Positions 32,757-39,293 of a stretch of 64,000 nt of DNA are shown here, piece after piece. The stretch lies in the NCBI RefSeq assembly GCF_028743495.1, contig NZ_CP117968.1. The stretch is one strand, 5' to 3'. Below the pieces are notes generated by a model. The model was not told the DNA's origin. It searched no databases and saw nothing but the letters and a program-made list of their open reading frames with translations. Position 1 is the stretch's first letter. The number at the start of each line of letters is the position of its first letter. The stretch comes from Allobacillus halotolerans. GTDB lineage: Bacteria > Bacillota > Bacilli > Bacillales > Alkalibacillaceae. Position numbers and translations under genes: made by a program.

Positions 32757-34766
32757 ATGAGCGAGAATATTGAGTCCTTAGCAATAAATACGATTCGAAC
32801 GTTGTCGATTGATGCAGTTGAAAAAGCAAATTCTGGTCACCCAGGTATGCCAATGGGGGCTGCTCCAATGGCCTATACGTTATGGACAAAGGTAATGAAT
32901 CAGAATCCAAAGAATTCAAATTGGTTTGATCGTGATCGATTTGTTCTTTCTGCTGGTCATGGTTCAATGTTGTTATATTCATTGTTACATTTATCAGGTT
33001 ATCAAGTTTCTCTAGATGACATTAAAAACTTCCGTCAGTGGGGTTCGAATACACCAGGACATCCGGAATTCGGTCATACAGACGGTGTGGAAGCAACAAC
33101 TGGACCACTGGGCCAAGGAATTGCAATGGCTACTGGTATGGCGATGGCTGAAAGATATATGGCTTCCCAGTATAATCGTGATGATTTTGAAGTCGTTGAT
33201 CATTACACGTATGCGATTTGCGGTGATGGTGACCTAATGGAAGGTGTTTCTCAAGAGTCAGCTTCCCTTGCAGGTCACTTAAAGCTAGGAAAGTTAATTG
33301 TGATGTATGATTCAAACGATATTTCATTGGACGGTGACTTGGATCGTGCGTTCTCAGAAAGTGTAGAAGATCGCTATAAAGCTTACGGATGGCAAGTCAT
33401 TCGCGTGGAAGACGGAAATGATACGGAAGCGATTGAGCAAGCGTTGAAGGATGCGAAAGCAAATAAAGAGCAACCGACAATGATTGAAGTTAAAACGGTC
33501 ATCGGTTATGGTTCACCGTCGAAATCCGGTAAATCAGATGCTCACGGAGCACCATTAGGCTCTGATGAAGCGAAAATGACAAAAGAATATTATAAGTGGA
33601 CATTCGAAGAAGATTTTTATATTCCAGAAGAAGTGAAAGAGCACTTTGAAAAAACAGTAGCTGAGCGTGGCCAGCAAGCTGAAAACCAATGGAATGAAAT
33701 GATGGAGAAGTATAAAGAAGCTTATCCAGAGTTGGCAAAAGAATTTGAAAACGCATTGGCAGGAAATTTAGCGGAAGGCTGGAATGTTGACCTACCTAGC
33801 TATGACGAAAACACAAAGCCTGTTGCAACGAGAGCCGTCTCTGGTGAAATTATCAATGCAATTTCATCAAAAATCACAAACTTCATCGGTGGAAGTGCCG
33901 ATCTAGCTGGTTCAAATAAGACAGCTGTAAAAGAAGAAGATGATTTTAAATATCCAACATACAGCGGTCGGAATGTGTGGTTTGGTGTCAGAGAGTTTGC
34001 GATGGCTTGTGCCATGAATGGAATGGCGCTTCATGGCGGCTTAAGAGTATACGGAGGAACATTCTTCGTATTCAGTGATTACATGCGCCCAGCCATTCGT
34101 TTATCTGCACTAATGGGTGTACCGGTAACCTATGTGTTTACACATGATTCAATCGCTGTTGGTGAGGATGGACCGACACACGAACCAATCGAACAGCTAT
34201 CTTCTTTACGTGCAATGCCAAACTTGTCGTTAATTCGTCCAGCAGATGCGAATGAGACAAAAGCTGCATGGGAGCAGGCTATTCAAGCAGAAGGACACCC
34301 AACAGCACTCGTATTGACACGTCAAGGACTTCCTGTACTTCCGGAGACTAATGAACGTGCAAGTGAAGGTGTACAAAAAGGTGCCTACATTCTAAAAGAA
34401 GCTGAGAAAGAGATTCCAGATTTACTCCTGATGGCTTCAGGATCAGAAGTCCAATTGGTTTATGAGGCAAGTAAAAAATTAAAAGAAGATGGTATTGATG
34501 TACAAGTGGTCAGTATGCCATCCTGGGATCGATTTGAAAAACAATCTACTGAATACAAAAGTGAAGTATTACCGAAAGCAGTCACTAAACGACTGGCCGT
34601 CGAAATGGCCTCACCATTCGGTTGGGAACGCTATGTCGGCTTAGACGGAACTGTGCTCGGAATTGATCAATTCGGCGCATCAGCACCAGGAGATGTCGTC
34701 ATTGAAAAATACGGATTTACAGTAGAAAATGTTGTTAAAGAAGCAAAAGAGCTTATGGGTAAATAA
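32757..34766 (+). CDS. tkt: Transketolase
   Basis: A 669-residue transketolase of the non-oxidative pentose phosphate pathway. The thiamine diphosphate motif is GDGDLMEGVSQESASLAGHL seen in part (about 154-165), with SGHPGMPMGAAPMAY near residue 25 and the pyrimidine-binding SDYMRPAIRLSAL and THDSIAVGEDGPTHEPIEQL segments (in parts) later. ATG 32757 is 11 bases after GGGAG; an upstream in-frame GTG at 32736 has no site. It lies between ynzC and yneF as in Bacillus. Confidence 0.98.
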   Translation: MSENIESLAINTIRTLSIDAVEKANSGHPGMPMGAAPMAYTLWTKVMNQNPKNSNWFDRDRFVLSAGHGSMLLYSLLHLSGYQVSLDDIKNFRQWGSNTPGHPEFGHTDGVEATTGPLGQGIAMATGMAMAERYMASQYNRDDFEVVDHYTYAICGDGDLMEGVSQESASLAGHLKLGKLIVMYDSNDISLDGDLDRAFSESVEDRYKAYGWQVIRVEDGNDTEAIEQALKDAKANKEQPTMIEVKTVIGYGSPSKSGKSDAHGAPLGSDEAKMTKEYYKWTFEEDFYIPEEVKEHFEKTVAERGQQAENQWNEMMEKYKEAYPELAKEFENALAGNLAEGWNVDLPSYDENTKPVATRAVSGEIINAISSKITNFIGGSADLAGSNKTAVKEEDDFKYPTYSGRNVWFGVREFAMACAMNGMALHGGLRVYGGTFFVFSDYMRPAIRLSALMGVPVTYVFTHDSIAVGEDGPTHEPIEQLSSLRAMPNLSLIRPADANETKAAWEQAIQAEGHPTALVLTRQGLPVLPETNERASEGVQKGAYILKEAEKEIPDLLLMASGSEVQLVYEASKKLKEDGIDVQVVSMPSWDRFEKQSTEYKSEVLPKAVTKRLAVEMASPFGWERYVGLDGTVLGIDQFGASAPGDVVIEKYGFTVENVVKEAKELMGK

Positions 34767-34774
34767 TAATCTCA

Positions 34775-34803
34775 AAGTGAGGTTCTTTTACGGAACCTCA
34801 CTT
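34775..34803 (+). terminator. Hairpin after tkt, likely terminator with weak T tract
   Basis: AAGTGAGGTTC pairs perfectly with GAACCTCACTT around TTTTACG; the following sequence (GATTATG) is not a good T run. Confidence 0.6.
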
Positions 34804-34854
34804 GATTATGTGAACTATTCATAAAATTTGTTATTATTCATATGAATATTGCTA

Positions 34855-34883
34855 TTGTTTTTAGTGATTCGTTTTAATATAAT
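34855..34883 (+). promoter_or_regulatory. yneF promoter
   Basis: TTGTTT and TATAAT are separated by 17 bases, 34 bases before the start codon. Confidence 0.75.
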
Positions 34884-34917
34884 GTGTACGAGTCAACAAG
34901 AAGGAGGAAGTAGAAGC

Positions 34918-35160
34918 ATGAGCACGATTTGGGTTGTATTAATTGCTCTTGCAACATTGGTAATCGGGCTGATCTTAGGTTTCTTTATCGCCAGAAAGAC
35001 AATGATGAATTACTTGAAGAAAAACCCACCAATTAATGAGCAAATGTTACGTACAATGATGATGCAAATGGGTCAGAAACCATCACAGAAAAAGATCAAT
35101 CAAATGATGCGTGGTATGACACAACAAATGGAAAATCAAGACAAAAAGAAGAAAAAATAA
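34918..35160 (+). CDS. yneF: UPF0154 membrane protein, YneF-like
   Basis: The 80-residue protein has one N-terminal transmembrane helix (IWVVLIALATLVIGLILGFFIA, about 3-24) followed by the conserved NPPINEQMLRTMMMQMGQKPS segment (seen in parts) and a lysine-rich tail. This is the UPF0154/YneF family, of unknown function. ATG 34918 follows AAGGAGG. In B. subtilis the sporulation replication inhibitor gene sirA lies just upstream of yneF; I find no such gene in the 150 bases here. Confidence 0.92.
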   Translation: MSTIWVVLIALATLVIGLILGFFIARKTMMNYLKKNPPINEQMLRTMMMQMGQKPSQKKINQMMRGMTQQMENQDKKKKK

Positions 35161-35165
35161 CGATG

Positions 35166-35202
35166 AAGGGTGAGCAGGCGGATCGAATGCTTACCCTTTT
35201 TT
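35166..35202 (+). terminator. Terminator after yneF
   Basis: GGGTGAGCA pairs with TGCTTACCC, followed by TTTTTTG. Confidence 0.88.
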
Positions 35203-35314
35203 GTCTTTCTAATAGATCGTCATGAAACTGTCAATCCTTTTATTCTATATTTGGCGGTCGATCTGTTAATCTGAAAGTGGGTTAAAGTTTTAATTTGATT
35301 GGAGCGTGAGCGAA

Positions 35315-36019
35315 TTGGCGGACGTAAATATATTCCTCGCATTTGGAGCGGGATTTCTTTCGTTTATTTCACCATGTGTATTGCCGCTTTATCCGGTATT
35401 TCTTTCCTATATTACTGGAATGAGTTTAGAAGAATTGAAAAATGAGAAGGGTATGTTAAGAAAACGAAGTATGCTACATACACTCTTTTTCTTAATCGGT
35501 TTTTCTTCCATTTTCATTATGCTTGGATTTTCAGGATACGTAATTGGAGATTTTCTCATTCAATACCGTGATTTAATTCGCCAAGTGGGTGCGCTATTAA
35601 TTATCTTCTTTGGGTTTGTCATGTTGGGTGTATTTAACTTTGATTTTCTAATGAAAGAACGAAAAGTCACCTTTAAAAATCGGCCATCAGGATACTTTGG
35701 TTCTGTTTTAATTGGTGCAGCTTTCTCCATGAGTTGGACACCATGTACGGGACCGATTTTAGCAGCAGTCATCTCGTTGGCCTATACCAACCCGGAATCT
35801 GGCGTTATCTTAATGTCTGCGTATTCCTTAGGTTTTGCGATTCCGTTTTTCATCCTGTCATTCTTTATCGATCGGATGGGTTGGTTAAAACGAAATTCAC
35901 AAAAAATCATGAGAATCGGTGGCTATATCCTGATTCTACTTGGAATTGCATTGTTTCTTGATTGGTTACGCATTTTGACAGCTTATTTAGCAAACTTGTT
36001 CGGTTTCACAGGCTTTTAA
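35315..36019 (+). CDS. ccdA: Thiol-disulfide transporter CcdA (cytochrome c biogenesis)
   Basis: A 234-residue membrane protein with six transmembrane helices and the two redox cysteines in SFISPCVLPLYP (near residue 20) and SWTPCTGPILA (near 140). CcdA moves reducing power across the membrane to extracytoplasmic thioredoxins such as ResA and StoA, for cytochrome c maturation and spore cortex synthesis. The start chosen is TTG 35315, ten bases after TTGGAG; GTG 35306 is one base from that site. The resulting N terminus (MADVNIFLAF) resembles other CcdA proteins. YneN in this window is a likely partner. Confidence 0.93.
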   Translation: MADVNIFLAFGAGFLSFISPCVLPLYPVFLSYITGMSLEELKNEKGMLRKRSMLHTLFFLIGFSSIFIMLGFSGYVIGDFLIQYRDLIRQVGALLIIFFGFVMLGVFNFDFLMKERKVTFKNRPSGYFGSVLIGAAFSMSWTPCTGPILAAVISLAYTNPESGVILMSAYSLGFAIPFFILSFFIDRMGWLKRNSQKIMRIGGYILILLGIALFLDWLRILTAYLANLFGFTGF

Positions 36020-36095
36020 GCACAGATTTGATTCCTGTTACACAAGTATATTAAAATAAGCTTTAGAACAAATCGTCTGAGGGAGCATTTTACTG

Positions 36096-36551
36096 ATGAA
36101 AAATTACAATGACCTAATTTTACGCACAATGACACAGTTAATCGCCTTCATTCTATTAGGGTTCTCTGTGTATTTGTTCTTTGCTGGTCATAATTCGCCA
36201 GGTGGGGGATTTATTGGCGGATTAATGACCGCGGCAGCATTTATTCTCATGTACATCACTTATGGATTTGATAATATGTCAAAAGTATTGCCAATCAATT
36301 TTCGTGCAGTGCTGACAATCGGTTTGTTGGTTGCGACGTTATCAGGCATTGGAGCTTTTGTTTTCGGTGAACCGTTCTTAACACAGACGTTCGGTTATTT
36401 TAATTTGCCAATTATGGGTGAAACAGAGCTGGCGACCGCAATGATTTTTGACTTAGGGGTGTACTTAACTGTTGTCGGTGTCACAATGACAATTATTTTG
36501 ACAATCGCTACGGACCAAAAGGAAGATTCACAAGAACAGGCAGGGATGTAA
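36096..36551 (+). CDS. mrpB: MrpB-type Na+/H+ antiporter subunit, alone between ccdA and ccdC
   Basis: The 151-residue protein has four transmembrane helices and the hallmark MrpB/MnhB segments SVYLFFAGHNSPGGGFIGGL (about 23-42), FGEPFLTQTFGYFNLPI, and ETELATAMIFDLGVYLTVVG (seen in parts). Normally mrpB is the second gene of a seven-gene operon (mrpA-G) whose products form one large complex. Here no other mrp gene is nearby; it stands where B. subtilis has the CheY-like gene ccdB (yneI). GAGGGAG lies ten bases before the ATG, and ccdC starts four bases after its stop, so both are likely co-expressed. Confidence 0.9.
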   Translation: MKNYNDLILRTMTQLIAFILLGFSVYLFFAGHNSPGGGFIGGLMTAAAFILMYITYGFDNMSKVLPINFRAVLTIGLLVATLSGIGAFVFGEPFLTQTFGYFNLPIMGETELATAMIFDLGVYLTVVGVTMTIILTIATDQKEDSQEQAGM

Positions 36552-36555
36552 GCTT

Positions 36556-37032
36556 ATGAAAACGTTCTTTGTCATCACTGCATCCATTGTTGCTTTTTTT
36601 ATGGCGATCGGAATGGTTTTTGTTCGGATGAAAGCAGCGAATAGACCAACATCGGTAAAGCGAATCGTATTGCCGCCGTTGTTCATGAGCACAGGAGCAT
36701 TGATGTTCATTTTTCCATATTTCAGAATAGAATGGATTCAAGTAGCTGAAGCAATCGGTGTTGGGGTTATATTTTCGATATTTCTCATTTTTACATCAAA
36801 TTTCGAGTATAAAGATGGAAATATTTATTTAAAACCTTCCAAAATATTTCCGATTATTTTAGTAGTTTTATTAGTCGTTCGACTTTTTGCCAAACAATAC
36901 ATGGGTCAATACATTGAACTCGGTGAGTTAGCGGGGATGTTTTACTTGCTTGCATTCGGTATGCTATTTACATGGCGGATGGTCATGCTTATCAAATTCT
37001 TGAGCTTTCAAAAACAAATGATTCCAAAATAA
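36556..37032 (+). CDS. ccdC: CcdC family membrane protein (YneJ-like)
   Basis: A 158-residue membrane protein with about five hydrophobic segments and the conserved RPTSVKRIVLPPLFMSTGAL region (seen in parts, about 29-48), which identify CcdC/DUF1453. In B. subtilis ccdC is downstream of ccdA and ccdB; its exact function is unknown and it is not essential for cytochrome c synthesis. It ends in a bidirectional terminator shared with the opposing yneK gene. Confidence 0.88.
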   Translation: MKTFFVITASIVAFFMAIGMVFVRMKAANRPTSVKRIVLPPLFMSTGALMFIFPYFRIEWIQVAEAIGVGVIFSIFLIFTSNFEYKDGNIYLKPSKIFPIILVVLLVVRLFAKQYMGQYIELGELAGMFYLLAFGMLFTWRMVMLIKFLSFQKQMIPK

Positions 37033-37076
37033 AAGGTAAAGAGTTGCAAGTATTCATGCAGCTCTTTACCTTTTAT
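37029..37076. terminator. Bidirectional terminator between ccdC and yneK
   Basis: AAAAGGTAAAGAG pairs with CTCTTTACCTTTT, continued inside by TGCA with TGCA after one mismatch. A-rich and T-rich flanks allow use in both directions, and the stem overlaps the yneK stop codon. Confidence 0.88.
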
Positions 37077-37501
37077 AATTCTAACAAGTGTTCATATCGG
37101 TTAAAATCGATATTTTTTTCATTGAGCGTTTTGACCAAAAATTTATGGTCTCTTTTAGGTGTTGCTTTAATATATCCTTCAATCATGACATCTAACGTGA
37201 TCTTTTCTTTACGTCTTGCTAACGCTAGCTCGGCAATCTTCGCAGCGATTTTTTGTTTAGCGACATCCCTAAATAACTGAGGTACAGGTTCAACTAATTC
37301 ATTGAGAAGTTTTTTCGAATCGTCATCCCACATATGCAGTGATTCATCGATATAATATTCTTCCCAGTCAATAATTGATTTCCCATCTGCTTTAGGCATC
37401 TTTTTCAAGAACTTCCGAAACATGAAAAAGCCACCGATTCCCATCAGAACGACCAACAATGTTGTCCAACCAATAATCAGTAATGCTATGAATGTATCCA
37501 A
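37073..37501 (-). CDS. yneK: DUF2621 membrane-anchored protein, YneK-like
   Basis: The 142-residue protein has one N-terminal transmembrane helix (TFIALLIIGWTTLLVVLMGIG, about 3-23) and a cytoplasmic helical domain (DWEEYYIDESLHMWDD, LVEPVPQLFRDVAKQKIAAKI in parts), matching YneK/DUF2621, whose function is unknown. The start is TTG 37501; GAGAGTGAAGGA lies just upstream. It converges on ccdC as in B. subtilis. Confidence 0.85.
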   Translation of the reverse strand: MDTFIALLIIGWTTLLVVLMGIGGFFMFRKFLKKMPKADGKSIIDWEEYYIDESLHMWDDDSKKLLNELVEPVPQLFRDVAKQKIAAKIAELALARRKEKITLDVMIEGYIKATPKRDHKFLVKTLNEKNIDFNRYEHLLEL

Positions 37502-37624
37502 TATCCTTCACTCTCTTCAATAAATCAATACAATTCTATTCTCATTATACGACGAAGAGTGACGATTCTCAATCGAATAACCGTTACAAATTCATGAAAA
37601 TGTCACTTGATAATTTAAAAATTT

Positions 37625-37653
37625 TAGACAATTTACTTCTTTTTGGCTATTAT
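37625..37653 (+). promoter_or_regulatory. Promoter of the PAS histidine kinase gene
   Basis: TAGACA and TATTAT are separated by 17 bases, 80 bases before the start codon. Confidence 0.55.
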
Positions 37654-37732
37654 TATAAACAGGTGTAATAATCTGTTATCTCTCCTCATAATTTGTATTA
37701 ATGTTTTAACAAAGAGGGTTGGTGGAGAATGA

Positions 37733-38779
37733 ATGCATGAAAATGGTTGTAATGAAGAATTTTTAGAGAAAGTTTTTGAATGGATTGATGGGCAGATGAG
37801 TGATTATTTTTTTATCTGTGATGAACAATTAATTATTCAATATGTATCATATTCAATAGAGAAAGTTGGATTCTCACGAGAAAAGGTAATTGGCAAATCT
37901 GCCTTTACATTCATTGATTCAATTGATTCTGAAAAATTCCAACAAGAGGTCAATCAACTGAAAGTTAATTCCATTAAAAAAGATGTTTTTCGAGTCATTA
38001 ATGTAAACAATGAGCTGAAACGTCATGAAATATCTATGGGGAAAATGGTATACGATCAAACAGGGGAAACGTTTTATATTTTTTTATCAAAAGATATTAC
38101 GCGCATTCTGGAAACTAAAAATTTATTGATCCAATCGGAGAAACTGTCAAGCGCTGGCCAACTAGCGGCAAGTGTCGCTCATGAGATTCGCAATCCGCTC
38201 ACTTCATTAAAAGGATTTTTACAACTCATGGAAGCAGGCATGGATAATGGAGATACTTACTTAAAAATCATGAAAGAAGAAATTGAAAAAATCGAAGCAA
38301 TCTCAAAAGAATTACTATTTATTGCCAAACCCTCACCCAATGAATTCAAAGAAGAGAATTTGATGGAATTGGCAGGAGAAGTATGTCTGTTGATGAATTC
38401 CCAAGCTCGTATGCATGACATCCGATTAAGTAAGAAATTTGACCGAGAAGAATATATGTTGAATTGTGACCGATCACAGATCAAACAGGTGCTAATTAAT
38501 TTAATCAAAAATGCCATAGAAGCAATGGGAGAGAGTGGGACGATAGAGATCCACATCCATACGAAAGATCAATTATTGATCGAAGTATTGGATGAAGGTC
38601 CAGGTGTCCCTGAAGAAATGAAAGAAAGAATCGGAGAACCATTTTTTACAACGAAACAAAATGGGACAGGCCTCGGTTTAATGGTGACCAAGCAAATCAT
38701 AAAAAATCATGGTGCGAACTTAGAGATAGAAGACCGAGATGTGGGAGGCAGCAACTTTCGAATCCTATTTGAAACGTAA
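37733..38779 (+). CDS. PAS-domain sensor histidine kinase, orphan, sporulation-kinase-like
   Basis: The 348-residue soluble kinase has an N-terminal PAS domain (about 20-125), a HisKA dimerisation domain with the phospho-accepting His at about 150 in SVAHEIRNPLTSLKGFLQLM (seen in part), and a HATPase domain with NLIKNAIEA (N box), DEGPGVP (G1) and GTGLGLMV (G2). No transmembrane helix is seen and no response regulator gene lies nearby. This combination is typical of the kinases that feed the Spo0A phosphorelay (KinA/KinE-like), but this target is inference. GGTGGAG precedes the ATG. Confidence 0.85.
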   Translation: MHENGCNEEFLEKVFEWIDGQMSDYFFICDEQLIIQYVSYSIEKVGFSREKVIGKSAFTFIDSIDSEKFQQEVNQLKVNSIKKDVFRVINVNNELKRHEISMGKMVYDQTGETFYIFLSKDITRILETKNLLIQSEKLSSAGQLAASVAHEIRNPLTSLKGFLQLMEAGMDNGDTYLKIMKEEIEKIEAISKELLFIAKPSPNEFKEENLMELAGEVCLLMNSQARMHDIRLSKKFDREEYMLNCDRSQIKQVLINLIKNAIEAMGESGTIEIHIHTKDQLLIEVLDEGPGVPEEMKERIGEPFFTTKQNGTGLGLMVTKQIIKNHGANLEIEDRDVGGSNFRILFET

Positions 38780-38800
38780 GTAGCTTTCCGAAGTACTCTC

Positions 38801-39062
38801 CAGCTGACTCGGGGTTATAGCGAGCTTCTATAGGACATTCCGACATATATCTCAGCTGACTTGAGGTTATAGAAGGCTCCTATAGGACATTCCGATATAC
38901 ATTCCAGCTGACTCGAGGTTATAGAGTGCTTCTATAAGACTTTCCGAAGTCGTTTTTTAGCTCGTTTAAGGGTATAGAGCACTTCTATAGGACATTCCTG
39001 CGAACTTTTCAGCTCGCTCGAGGTTATAGCACACTTCTATAGGACTTACCGGTATTATCTTT
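38801..39062. repeat. Tandem repeat array, 52-base unit, about 5 copies, non-coding
   Basis: The element (T)TATAG recurs at 38815, 38867, 38919, 38972 and 39024, that is at 52-base steps with one single-base insertion. Each unit is about CAGCTGACTCGAGG, TTATAGAGTGCTTC, TATAGGACATTCCGA and a variable AT-rich piece. Within each unit TATAG and CTATA can form a small hairpin. A sixth, badly decayed copy may lie at 39063-39090. No gene is present in 38780-39293; after the array there is AT-rich sequence with a TATAAT at 39184 before citB. Confidence 0.9.
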
Positions 39063-39293
39063 GTTCACTCGACTGTATCGGGTACTCCAACTAAGTGTCA
39101 TCAAAGATCTTTGTGCCGTAAGTGTCATGTTTTTAAGTGAATTGTCGCATACTAAAGAAAAATTTCCGGTCAATTATTTTACTTATAATCTATTTTCATA
39201 TAAAATGTAATACGGCAGAGTCAATGAGAATTCTGTAACTATGTCTTTAAGTAATCTATTAAACAATCAAACTACATAATTAAGGGGGTAACA

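Noticed and set aside
39120..39293. CcpC or CodY operator upstream of citB
   Set aside because: AT-rich half-sites are present, but I could not find a spacing that fits ATAA-N7-TTAT or the CodY motif well enough.
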